From positions 1-26,926 of the IMG/VR virus record IMGVR_UViG_3300001848_000311: a DNA stretch of 26,926 nucleotides; one strand, 5' to 3'. The stretch's first letter is position 1; each line of letters begins with the position of its first letter. The translations under genes were made by a program, and so were the position numbers. Under the pieces are notes generated by a model. The model searched no databases. It had not been told where the DNA came from and saw only the letters and a list, made by a program, of their open reading frames with translations. Below, one piece after another: positions 14,747 to 22,176 of the stretch. This DNA comes from a virus.

Positions 14747-14808
14747 GGAGCGGATCGCAGGAGTTAAACCTGCCTGCCTATTGGGATAGGCTGTCTCGGA
14801 CTCTCCGC
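14746..14808 (-). ncRNA. tRNA-like mini-cloverleaf RNA with CCA end
   Basis: 63 bases on the minus strand fold into a four-arm junction. The closing stem is GCGGA/TCCGC, extended by a tandem G-A/A-G mismatch. A 3-bp D-like arm GTC/GAC follows, then a 6-bp arm GCCTAT/ATAGGC with loop CCCA. The last arm, GCAGG-TTTAACT-CCTGC, has the size and sequence feel of a tRNA T arm. After the closing stem come T and CCA, as in a mature tRNA 3' end. It is too short for a normal tRNA (about 75 bases) and the middle arm has a 4-base loop instead of 7, so no anticodon can be assigned. It sits after the DUF4338 stop and before a terminator. It could be a decayed tRNA, a tRNA mimic or a regulatory RNA. Confidence 0.45.
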
Positions 14809-14829
14809 ATTAAGAACATCATACTACAC

Positions 14830-16161
14830 TTATCGTCCAACTTGAGGCAAATATTTATCTCTCGCCTCTTGCCAAGTCAGGTAAATAAGATCATCATAGA
14901 ACAGAGTTTCGGTAGAAACTTTATCCTTCTTTTTGAGAAAACCTATGCGACCACGAGCATGTTTCTCTTTCCATATCTTAGTCAATGCTTCATAACTTGT
15001 ATCAAAAGATTTGACCAATTTATCTTCTGTGATTTCTTTACGAAGAAATTCATAAGAGTTGTCATACAAAGGACTAAAGTAGATACCTCTTGCGTGTTCA
15101 GAACGAATCAAGTTTTTTGGTATGTTCATCTTTGAGTAGGCAAATGTCAAAGAACGATTTTTGTGGTCTCTTTTGTGTGGTTGACCTGTAGGTCTTTTTG
15201 CTACATACCACTCAAAATATTTACGAGTATGATTTTTCTTCAACCACTCTCTGATCATATATCTTGTTTCTTTGTTAGGTTCAAACGATACAGAACCTGA
15301 TGTAAATCCCATAGGATTCCAATGATCAAGGTTATCATATTGAGATAGACCACCACTCTTAGTCTTACCGTAAAGAGATGTTGTTGTTACACCAATCAAA
15401 GTATCTCCATATTGTTTTTTCCAAAGAGATTGAACTTCATCAGATAGGCACAATAAAGCAAGAAGTTTACCTCCAACATAGTTGTAACCTAAAGGCTGAA
15501 ATGGAACAATCGTAGAACCAATCGCAGTATGATTGATCATGCCGCCTTGAGTTTTCAATTCACGCGACCAACCAATAGTTTTGTCTCTAGGTGTCAAATC
15601 AAGAAAGTCAGAACTAATACAAACAACACCAAGATACTTTTTTGTAACTTTATCAGCAACCATAAAGTTAAGATTGCGACCAATGTTACTGTTGTTCTTC
15701 ATTGTAGAAATGAAATTTCTTGCTGTGTTCCATTTCTCAGGCAAATCACTACGCTTAGTCTTTTCTTTAACGATAGAACCATCAACACCTTGTCTACTTG
15801 TAGTTGTAGAATCATCTGTGTAAATCAGATAAGGTTCTAGATTCAAATAGTCATCAGGTTGTTTGGGTAGCCAAATGTTGTTTTTTACTTCATCAACAAT
15901 TAACTGTTGCTCTCTGTCAACGAGTTGAGTTTCTTCACCAAACAAAGTATTCGTAACTACAGTAGGATACTTGTCTTTGATTTCGCACCATTTTTGATAT
16001 AGTGTATATTCACGAACATCCATAGATGAAACATATGTCAAATCTTCTATAGTATGTTTACGCAAATCATCAAAATCTATGTCTTTATATTCGACACCCG
16101 AATCAAGCCACTTTTTCCATTGCGTTTCTACATCATCTTTTGGATCAAAACTATAAGCCAT
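14830..16161 (-). CDS. DUF4338 / DruA-like protein
   Basis: 443 residues. The central region matches the pattern of DUF4338, the family of Druantia protein DruA. KYLGVVCISSDFLDLTPRD (175-193) is followed by IGWS (196-199). Next, GSTIVPFQPLGYNYVGGKLLALLCLSDEVQSLW (215-247) and YGDTLIGVTTTSLYG (251-265) occupy the place of the usual 'nLAS..L' and 'p.llETfv' blocks. An N-terminal 110-residue acidic part and a basic C-terminal part (RDHKNRSLTFAYSKMN onward) are lineage-specific. Biochemical function of the family is unsettled. The gene overlaps the GT-B gene by one base (TAATG) and is the last protein gene before the cloverleaf and terminator. In a phage it may be an anti-defence, DNA-modification or homing-related protein; I cannot choose. 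Confidence 0.6.
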   Translation of the reverse strand: MAYSFDPKDDVETQWKKWLDSGVEYKDIDFDDLRKHTIEDLTYVSSMDVREYTLYQKWCEIKDKYPTVVTNTLFGEETQLVDREQQLIVDEVKNNIWLPKQPDDYLNLEPYLIYTDDSTTTSRQGVDGSIVKEKTKRSDLPEKWNTARNFISTMKNNSNIGRNLNFMVADKVTKKYLGVVCISSDFLDLTPRDKTIGWSRELKTQGGMINHTAIGSTIVPFQPLGYNYVGGKLLALLCLSDEVQSLWKKQYGDTLIGVTTTSLYGKTKSGGLSQYDNLDHWNPMGFTSGSVSFEPNKETRYMIREWLKKNHTRKYFEWYVAKRPTGQPHKRDHKNRSLTFAYSKMNIPKNLIRSEHARGIYFSPLYDNSYEFLRKEITEDKLVKSFDTSYEALTKIWKEKHARGRIGFLKKKDKVSTETLFYDDLIYLTWQEARDKYLPQVGR

Positions 16162-17150
16162 TATTTAAGAATCTCATTCATTCGTTGTTCAAATTTTTCG
16201 TAGTACCATGATTTAGGTTTAATGGTATTGCGAACATAGTAATCTTTTATTGCAGGTAAAATCTCATCTGCTTTATGTATCTTGTCATACAATTCTTCTA
16301 GTGATTCCACTCTCTGCCATTGATCTGCAACTAGAGTGTTTTGTGAATCGTAGTTTTTCCACACAAACGGCAAAATATCACAGGCAATCGCTTCATGGTA
16401 CCTACTTGTTGTTGCTATAGGATCCAACCAATTGAAACACAGCGTAGACTTACCTTGCTTCAATACTGGTAACAGATTATACATCGTATCGATCTTTTTG
16501 TCAGGCACAATTGAGTTATATCTGCCTATAAAGTAGGCATTTATTTTGGCTTCTTTTTTGATTTGTTTGAAAATCAAATGTCTTTCATCACCAGATTCCA
16601 AGTTATCAATTAGCTTTCTCTTATCGCATCCCCAATAAATGAAATCATATATTTTTTCAGGATCACCAAACAAGTCAAAAGTAGTATTGCCTTTAATGAA
16701 GTGATATTTCATACCATGCAAACCACCAGGTATATCCATTTCATCAAAAGTAGAAAATTTGCCAATAGGTTGATCTTTAAATACTCTTGTTCGGTACAGT
16801 TCTTCGTTGTCAGCACGATCACTACGCATGATCATCAAATGCTTATTGGTAAGATGTTCACCAATTTGCCGGACAAATTCATCTGAACGCTCTTTATGGC
16901 GAGAATCAACATAGCCTTTAATGTGCTGAAAAAATTCATTCTCACTAGGAATAATTATAACATCAGCATCAATTATGTCGGTCAAATCTTTACGATTGGC
17001 AAAGTTCCAGCCAAAGTTGCAAACACCGTAGGTATGCTGCGGATTCTTTCTCATGTATTCTTTATACAACTCATAGAATGAATCCATGATATGATGGAGA
17101 GGTGCTTTGTAATTTGTACCGCTTCTCAAACGAGCAATAGTCAATTTCAT
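16161..17150 (-). CDS. Putative GT-B-like glycosyltransferase
   Basis: 329 residues, no membrane segment. The N-terminal half alternates strands and helices (GVCNFGWNFANRKDLTDIIDADVIIIPSENEF; KHLMIMRSDRADNEELYRTRVF). The C-terminal half carries STLCFNWLDPIATTSRYHEAIACDILPFVW (about 235-264), the kind of S-R-x-x-E-A-(I/L)-A-C segment that binds the sugar nucleotide in GT-B enzymes. Size is close to T4 beta-glucosyltransferase (351), but I see no direct similarity to it. With the GT-A gene at 9954-10769 this makes two glycosyltransferases, which may hint at modified DNA or glycosylated virions. Its stop overlaps the next gene by one base and its start overlaps peptide deformylase by four bases. 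Confidence 0.68.
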   Translation of the reverse strand: MKLTIARLRSGTNYKAPLHHIMDSFYELYKEYMRKNPQHTYGVCNFGWNFANRKDLTDIIDADVIIIPSENEFFQHIKGYVDSRHKERSDEFVRQIGEHLTNKHLMIMRSDRADNEELYRTRVFKDQPIGKFSTFDEMDIPGGLHGMKYHFIKGNTTFDLFGDPEKIYDFIYWGCDKRKLIDNLESGDERHLIFKQIKKEAKINAYFIGRYNSIVPDKKIDTMYNLLPVLKQGKSTLCFNWLDPIATTSRYHEAIACDILPFVWKNYDSQNTLVADQWQRVESLEELYDKIHKADEILPAIKDYYVRNTIKPKSWYYEKFEQRMNEILK

Positions 17151-17722
17151 TTTTTAGATAACCTAACAATCTTCTTAATCATCTTTTGCTGTTTCTTTTT
17201 TGCCATTTGAAGTGCTAGAGGCTTTACATGCTCTACCATGCGAATGCCATTCATATGATCTAGTTCATGTAGAAAACATCTTGCAGTCAAACCTTCAAAT
17301 GTAGCAAAGTTTTGTTTACCATTTTCATCATAGAAAGAAACATCAATCGAATCTGGTCGGCTAACTTTTACAAACAGACCTGGAAAAGAAAGGCATCCCT
17401 CACTATCATTTTTCAAATTGTTTGATTGTGATATAACTTTAGGATTAATACAAGCTACACTCATATCTCCATTACCTATCACAAACACTCTCTCAAAAAC
17501 TCCACATTGATTGGCTGATAGTCCTAGACCATTGTAATTTTTCATGGTCAATTTCAATCGACTTATCAAGTTCGACACTACAGGATTAGGCAATCTAGTA
17601 ACATCATACTCAGGAATAAATTGCTTCAACATTGGATGATTCTCATCATACAAAGGAAGTGGATTGATAGTTTCTTCTTTTAGAATATCTTGTTCAGTAT
17701 TGATTGTTAGAATTTCACTCAT
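17147..17722 (-). CDS. def: Peptide deformylase
   Basis: Metalloenzyme removing the formyl group from new proteins. I start it at the ATG at 17722 (191 residues) because it overlaps the upstream 58-aa gene stop as ATGA; an in-frame ATG five codons earlier has no such support. All three motifs are present: GLGLSANQ (65-72; Ser replaces the usual Ala), EGCLS (108-112; Cys110 binds the metal) and HELDH (152-156; His ligands and catalytic Glu153). The C-terminus is a run of Lys-rich helix. Phage deformylases are known from aquatic T4-like phages, where they may favour processing of phage or short-lived host proteins. Length and motifs suggest an active enzyme. Confidence 0.95.
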   Translation of the reverse strand: MSEILTINTEQDILKEETINPLPLYDENHPMLKQFIPEYDVTRLPNPVVSNLISRLKLTMKNYNGLGLSANQCGVFERVFVIGNGDMSVACINPKVISQSNNLKNDSEGCLSFPGLFVKVSRPDSIDVSFYDENGKQNFATFEGLTARCFLHELDHMNGIRMVEHVKPLALQMAKKKQQKMIKKIVRLSKK

Positions 17723-17895
17723 ACATTCATCACCCATTCTTCGGCAAAATCTTCTGCCTGTTGTTCATCGTTAAAAATTTTCTCTTCTTGTTCTTCTGTT
17801 ATTATATCTAGGCACCAAACTCTATATGAATTTTTACCTCTTGCATAAACTTTGGCTAGTCTGTTACCCTCTATAAACTCATGTAGTTCATTCAT
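17719..17895 (-). CDS. Small acidic hypothetical protein, 58 aa
   Basis: Small gene overlapping the deformylase start by four bases (ATGA) and lying 3 bases after the methyltransferase stop. The product begins MNELHEFIEGNRLAKVYARG and has a strand-like NSYRVWCLDIITEEQE, then an acidic helix ending FAEEWVMNV. The pattern of a short sheet followed by an 'xxAEDxAEEWV' helix is common in small phage proteins that I cannot name. No good Shine-Dalgarno is visible (only GGAT), so translation is probably coupled from the methyltransferase. Confidence 0.65.
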   Translation of the reverse strand: MNELHEFIEGNRLAKVYARGKNSYRVWCLDIITEEQEEKIFNDEQQAEDFAEEWVMNV

Positions 17896-17898
17896 AAT

Positions 17899-18666
17899 TT
17901 ATCCAATCTTAGGTTTATCAAATAATGATGACTTAATGACTTCTGGATCCCAAATTATCCTCGAATCGCACATGAGAACATTTATGTCTAGTAATTCTCT
18001 CAATCCCATGTTCATTTCAAAAGGAACATTATATTCTTTTTTTGCTTTCACTATGTAATCAACTAATGCTTTTTGATATTGCTCTACATATGGCATTTGG
18101 CACATATATGCTTTATTATCTCCAATAGCAAATACTCTCCATTGTTTATAGTTAATGGGTGACAATGAGAATTGAAACGCAGCACTATTAACTCCAGGAA
18201 ATTCTTGGTCTTGAAAATCGTCAAGCGATATGATACCCTCATCAAGCATTTCAATATTAAACAACATCAAATCACTTAAGACGGCAGAATGTTCATGGCA
18301 CCCATCTATATGTAGGAATCTAAGTTTTGGTTTAAAATTCAAATCAGAATATTTCAATTTAGTTGTATCTTGTAGATGCCAAATTAAATTTTTAGCATTG
18401 CCAAATTTTCTTATGTTCGATTCTGCTATCTGCCTTGCTTCTTCTGGAAAGATATCATAGAGATGAAATGCATTCTCGCCTCTGAATTGAGATATCGCTA
18501 TAGCACTTTTACCATAAGCAACTCCTATTTCACAAACATCACCTATTGGTTTCAATATTTCTTTCAAGAAACCATAGGTGATAATAATGTCTTTAGGATA
18601 AAACCAACCCTCTACTTCTCTGTCAATGACATTCTTGTAATTGTAAAGATATTCGTGAAAATTCAT
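17899..18666 (-). CDS. Class I SAM-dependent methyltransferase-like protein
   Basis: 255 residues. SAM-binding motif I is DVCEIGVAYGKSAIAI (43-58), motif II acidic residue is in FHLYDIF (67-73), and FLHIDGCHEHSAVLSDLMLFNIEML follows the Methyltransf_24 pattern, with a conserved HIDGxH before a helix. GIISLDDF gives the next strand. This subgroup often modifies sugars or small molecules and is frequent beside glycosyltransferase genes; here a GT-B-like gene lies three genes downstream. I see no DNA-recognition domain, so a DNA methylase role is unlikely. Its start overlaps the gene 46 stop by four bases (ATGA). Confidence 0.75.
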   Translation of the reverse strand: MNFHEYLYNYKNVIDREVEGWFYPKDIIITYGFLKEILKPIGDVCEIGVAYGKSAIAISQFRGENAFHLYDIFPEEARQIAESNIRKFGNAKNLIWHLQDTTKLKYSDLNFKPKLRFLHIDGCHEHSAVLSDLMLFNIEMLDEGIISLDDFQDQEFPGVNSAAFQFSLSPINYKQWRVFAIGDNKAYMCQMPYVEQYQKALVDYIVKAKKEYNVPFEMNMGLRELLDINVLMCDSRIIWDPEVIKSSLFDKPKIG

Positions 18667-20375
18667 TTCACTATCCTTGAGAAGTTTTTCTCTTTTTTGA
18701 ATCGAATGACATTGGCAAACTTGTCTTGTAGAATATCTCCTTTGTGTGATATCACAAACAGGTTACAACCTTCAAGTGAGTGAAGAATTCTCATCAGTTC
18801 TTCTGTACCATTTGAATCAAGCGATGAATCAAAAGTCTCATCCAAAATCAACAAGTTAGTATTCGATGAATTCTTCAACTTAGCAACTGCACGCCAGGTC
18901 AACATCAATGCCATATCGATTCGTTGCTTTTCACCCTCAGAGAAATTACTGTAGGTAAATTCATCACGATGCCGAGACTTGATAGTTTCTTTGAATGATT
19001 CATCAAGATTGAAGTTCACAAAGAAATTAAGTGTAGACAAATACTTGTTGACAAGTTTGTTGATAACAGGCAGATACTGTTTCACAATCTTTGTTTTGAT
19101 ACCTGTATCTTTCAGCAAGTTATATGCTACATCATAATAGGACTTTTCGTCAATCAGTTCTTTCAAATCTTTCCTCAAAGAATCCAACTCTTTTTCTACG
19201 GCATCTAAATCATTTTCTTCTTTGTTTGCGGTAGTTTTACTACTTACCAACTTAGCTTTTTGAGATTCGATATAGACAAGATTCTTACTCAAACTTTTCA
19301 ATGAGGTATTCTTTTGTGCCAATTCAATGTTCAGATTATTGATAGACTTTTCGGTATCTAAAATACTATTCAGTTTAGTTTGTTCAGCGACAATCTTTTC
19401 ATTCAATTGTTTCAGACCATTCTCACACTCATTTACCTTTACATTGGTATTTGCAAGTTCTGTCTCTTTAAACCCCAAGGCAATTTTTTGCTTGCAGGTT
19501 GGACAATCATCATTATGTTGAAAGAAACTGATATCCTTTTTAAATTTGGATATGTTCGCTTCAATCTGCGATTCAAGTTTAGTAATCTTCTTGAGTTTAG
19601 ATTCAGTTTCAACCTTATCTTTGACCAGTTGTTGAAGGGATTCAATTTGAACATTTGTGTTGGATATTTCGGTGTGAAGGACTTGTATCTCACTTGTAAT
19701 GAGTTGTATTTGCGAATCATAGTCTTTTACTCTTTCTTCATTGTCCAATTTAACTTCATCAATATGCTTCTTCAAGAGATCATATTTTTGTTGGATCAAA
19801 TCGATACTGTGCTTTTTTGTAGAAATGGATTCTTTATTTGTAGACAATCTTTCTTTTACCAAAGAATTCATGGTAGAAAATATTTCTATGTCTAACAAAT
19901 CTTCAATGATAGCACGGCGATCAGCAGCAGATAACTGCATGAACGGCGTAAATGATGCAGAACCTAGAATGACAATCTGTGTGAATGATTTATGATTCAT
20001 CTTGATGATAAACTTCTCAAGATGATCTTGGTAGTCACGCGAGGCGGCATCTTGATTCAGTAGATTGCCGTCACAATAAATTTCAAAGATGTTTGGTTTG
20101 ATACCTCTAACAACTTTATATTTCTTGTTGTTTGTATCAAACTCTATTTCAACAACGCAATCTTTACCATTGATAGAATTAATCAACTGTGGTTTGTTGA
20201 TAGACCGAAATGGTTTGCCAAACAAGGCAAAGCACAACGCATCAAGCATCGTGCTTTTACCAGAACCATTTTCACCTACAACAAGAGTGTTAGATGAAGT
20301 ATCTAATTGAATTTCAGTAAAGTAATTACCGGTACTCAGCAGGTTTTTATATTTCAGTTTTCTAAAAAGTATCAT
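18663..20375 (-). CDS. 46: Recombination nuclease subunit gp46 (SbcC/Rad50-like ATPase)
   Basis: Large subunit of the gp46/gp47 complex that resects DNA ends for recombination-dependent replication. 570 residues: Walker A GENGSGKST (34-42), long coiled coils at about 170-280 and 300-415, a zinc-hook CPTC (291-294) at the apex, ABC signature FSEGEKQRID (478-487), Walker B LLILDET (508-514) and D-loop SSLD (517-520). Every SMC/Rad50 hallmark is intact and the length is near T4 gp46 (560). Start and stop overlap its neighbours by four bases (ATGA at 20372-20375 and 18663-18666). No frameshift. Confidence 0.97.
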   Translation of the reverse strand: MILFRKLKYKNLLSTGNYFTEIQLDTSSNTLVVGENGSGKSTMLDALCFALFGKPFRSINKPQLINSINGKDCVVEIEFDTNNKKYKVVRGIKPNIFEIYCDGNLLNQDAASRDYQDHLEKFIIKMNHKSFTQIVILGSASFTPFMQLSAADRRAIIEDLLDIEIFSTMNSLVKERLSTNKESISTKKHSIDLIQQKYDLLKKHIDEVKLDNEERVKDYDSQIQLITSEIQVLHTEISNTNVQIESLQQLVKDKVETESKLKKITKLESQIEANISKFKKDISFFQHNDDCPTCKQKIALGFKETELANTNVKVNECENGLKQLNEKIVAEQTKLNSILDTEKSINNLNIELAQKNTSLKSLSKNLVYIESQKAKLVSSKTTANKEENDLDAVEKELDSLRKDLKELIDEKSYYDVAYNLLKDTGIKTKIVKQYLPVINKLVNKYLSTLNFFVNFNLDESFKETIKSRHRDEFTYSNFSEGEKQRIDMALMLTWRAVAKLKNSSNTNLLILDETFDSSLDSNGTEELMRILHSLEGCNLFVISHKGDILQDKFANVIRFKKEKNFSRIVK

Positions 20376-21443
20376 TCAGCAACTTCTGTATTCAATGCTT
20401 CAACATATAATTCACGCATAATTGTTTTCAACTTATCAGGCTCAACATCTAACTGGAGATTGTCAATATACTTATTTAAAATTGTAATCGTATCTTCGGC
20501 TTGATCCACAAGATCATCATCGCTATCCAATACTGCATCATTAAAGTCTTCAACAATCGCAATATCAGATGCCGAAGCCTTATAGATCGAATCGATTACA
20601 TGATCAAACAGGTAAGGGTTCTGTTTGTTTACGACAACAACTTTAACATAGGTACTTTTCAACTCACTAAATGCATACCCTTTCCACCAATCAAAATCTT
20701 GTTTGTTATCATCATAGAAGATTTTAACAAACATATCATATGGATTGCGGATAAATTCCATCTCTCTGTTTGTGGTATCAAAGATATGGAAACCTTTTGG
20801 GTCTTGAAAATCTGCCCATGTCATTTCATATGGAGTGCCAACATAGGTAATATTTCCGTTTGTTGACTTGTGGTGAAAATGCCCTGACATAACAACATCA
20901 TATCGGTCAAGAACTTTCATATCTAAACCATGATCACAAACTATTCCTTTATCCATTTCAAAGCCTGCAAGTTCAAAATGCCCAAAACAGATTTGTGATT
21001 TACTGTCTTTTATCTTCTGTAGGATATCATTTTGATTTTCATCGCACAACCAAGGAATAAAATCCATACTGACACCATGGAATTCATTCGTATAAAAATC
21101 ATCTATGATATGAACATTATCATACTCGCTCAACAACAAACTAGGTGAGTTTACTTCAAGAGTATTCTTATAGGCAATGTCATGGTTGCCAACCAAGGCA
21201 TAAACATGAATATGATTCTCGCGGCATACATCAAAGAAATACTTTTTCGCTTGATGTAATGAATTGAAGTTTATGAATTTTCTACGATCAAACAAATCAC
21301 CCAATTGAAATATGATGTTGATTCTATTTTCTAACAGGTAAGGAAAGAATATCTCATCATAGAATCGTTTGAAGTAATTATGGAATTCAAGAGAATCACC
21401 TCTTGCACCGAAAATGTGTGTCACCAAGAATACATATTTTCAT
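20372..21443 (-). CDS. 47: Recombination nuclease subunit gp47 (SbcD/Mre11-like), with a one-base frameshift near the start
   Basis: Nuclease subunit of the gp46/gp47 complex. The true start is the ATG at 21443, with AAGGAGG upstream. It reads MKICILGDTHF, the first Mre11 motif (G-D-x-H), and then shifts: four A's at 21411-21414 (TTTT on the coding strand) put the rest one base out, giving RCKR and a TGA. Removing one base restores GDTHFGARGDSLEF and the 351-residue frame that follows. Other motifs are GDLFDRR, LVGNHDIAY, CFGHFE and SGHFHHKS. The shift could be a homopolymer error, a true mutation, or +1 slippage of Phe-tRNA at TTT-C before a CGG codon. The next ATG-like start in the long frame (21427) would lack the motif I aspartate and histidine. 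Confidence 0.88.
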
Positions 21444-21514
21444 TGGAGACCCTCCTTTCTTAAAATAGTAAAACCACGATGTTGTTTATTTTTACCTTGA
21501 GAAACTTTTTTCAT
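21440..21514 (-). CDS. 24-residue mini-gene between genes 55 and 47
   Basis: An ATG at 21514 overlaps the gene 55 stop (ATGA), and the mini-gene's own TGA overlaps the gene 47 start (ATGA). The 24-residue product is strongly basic (MKKVSQGKNKQHRGFTILRK, then EGLQ). The last codons contain the AAGGAGG site for gene 47. Either it is a real small basic peptide or a translated leader that keeps ribosomes moving from 55 to 47. T4 has small genes in the same neighbourhood, but I see no similarity to claim. Confidence 0.55.
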   Translation of the reverse strand: MKKVSQGKNKQHRGFTILRKEGLQ

Positions 21515-22065
21515 AGTTCGTTACTTGTCTCTATATCGTTTTTATCTATAAATTTTTCAAGACCTTTTAGTTTCGTTTTCTTTTTCTTTTCACGGTTCTC
21601 TTCAAAAGTTTCAATAAATTCGGAAATATTATCATATAACTCAAATTGCTTTATGTTACCGTGTTCATCTTCATAGACTTCATTTTCATCTAGAATACCA
21701 AACTGTTGCGTTGCCTTATATTTGACATAGAGTTGCTTCTTCTCTTTCATAATACGGCGAAGAAAAGCATAGTAGATTATCTGTGTGAAATAGGCAAATG
21801 GATTCTTTGACTTGTCTGGATCAAAGTTTCGAAAATACATCAGGCAGTTTTCAATACCATCACAAATCATTTCGTCACGGAAAGAATATGAAATGAAGTT
21901 TGGCTTCCTTGATAGGTGCTCTGCTATCTTTAGAAAGCATTCACCGATGTAATCAGGAATTTTGGGATCAGGTTTGCCAGATTTCTTAGCCATATCACAC
22001 TCAGACCTATAGTCCATAAGTGCGGTAAGGAAATCTGCATTATTTACATAGTGTTTTTTACTCAT
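21511..22065 (-). CDS. 55: Late-transcription sigma factor gp55
   Basis: Directs host RNA polymerase to late promoters and, in T4, is activated by the gp45 clamp. 184 residues from the ATG at 22065, which has GGA 6 bases upstream; the ATG two codons earlier has no room for a ribosome binding site. It matches T4 gp55 (185 aa) through YVNNADFLTALMDYRSE, IAEHLSRKPNFISYSFRDEMICDGIENCLMYFRNFD and NPFAYFTQIIYYAFLRRIMKEKKQ, the sigma region 2-like core. The C-terminus, GLEKFID, might be the clamp-binding segment. The stop overlaps the 24-aa mini-gene by four bases. Confidence 0.95.
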   Translation of the reverse strand: MSKKHYVNNADFLTALMDYRSECDMAKKSGKPDPKIPDYIGECFLKIAEHLSRKPNFISYSFRDEMICDGIENCLMYFRNFDPDKSKNPFAYFTQIIYYAFLRRIMKEKKQLYVKYKATQQFGILDENEVYEDEHGNIKQFELYDNISEFIETFEENREKKKKTKLKGLEKFIDKNDIETSNEL

Positions 22066-22081
22066 AATCATTCCATTCTAA

Positions 22082-22093
22082 CATAGTATTTAC
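22082..22093 (-). promoter_or_regulatory. 55: Possible late-type promoter in front of gene 55
   Basis: The minus strand reads GTAAATACTATG, close to the extended T4 late consensus TATAAATACTATT. With T4 spacing transcription would start near 22075, giving gene 55 a short leader that just includes its GGA site. A weak sigma70-like reading (TTGAAT, 17 bases, TAGAAT) overlaps it. Confidence 0.35.
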
Positions 22094-22103
22094 TTCTATT
22101 CAA

Positions 22104-22123
22104 GGTAAATTTTTACATTTACC
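22104..22123. terminator. AT-rich hairpin between the Sm-like gene and gene 55
   Basis: Perfect 7-bp stem GGTAAAT/ATTTACC around a 6-base loop. It has no long T-tract on the minus strand (TT then GAAT), so it may be a weak terminator or processing hairpin rather than a full terminator. Confidence 0.35.
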
Positions 22124-22134
22124 TAACAAATCAC

Positions 22135-22162
22135 TTGACAAATTTTTCGAATGCTATAAAAT
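22135..22162 (+). promoter_or_regulatory. Candidate antisense (plus-strand) sigma70-type promoter
   Basis: TTGACA at 22135-22140, 16-base spacer, TAAAAT at 22157-22162, on the strand opposite to every gene here. Transcription would run into the Sm-like gene and uvsW in antisense. No plus-strand gene follows. Confidence 0.45.
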
Positions 22163-22176
22163 AGCGGTGTTCCCGT

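Noticed and set aside
14746-14808. Standard tRNA gene
   Set aside because: Only 60 bases before CCA, D-like arm of 9 bases and a 4-base middle loop; no anticodon can be read. Kept as a tRNA-like RNA instead.
14731-15135. 134-codon plus-strand open frame opposite the cloverleaf and the DUF4338 gene
   Set aside because: Its first part is the antisense of a structured RNA and terminator and the rest is antisense to a real gene; no ribosome binding site.
19380-19895. 171-codon plus-strand open frame
   Set aside because: It lies wholly opposite gene 46, lacks a ribosome binding site and has a cysteine- and phenylalanine-rich composition typical of the antisense of an AT-rich coiled-coil gene.
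22075-22103. Sigma70 promoter TTGAAT-N17-TAGAAT for gene 55
   Set aside because: Its start site would fall at the start codon and exclude the ribosome binding site; the overlapping late-type box fits better.
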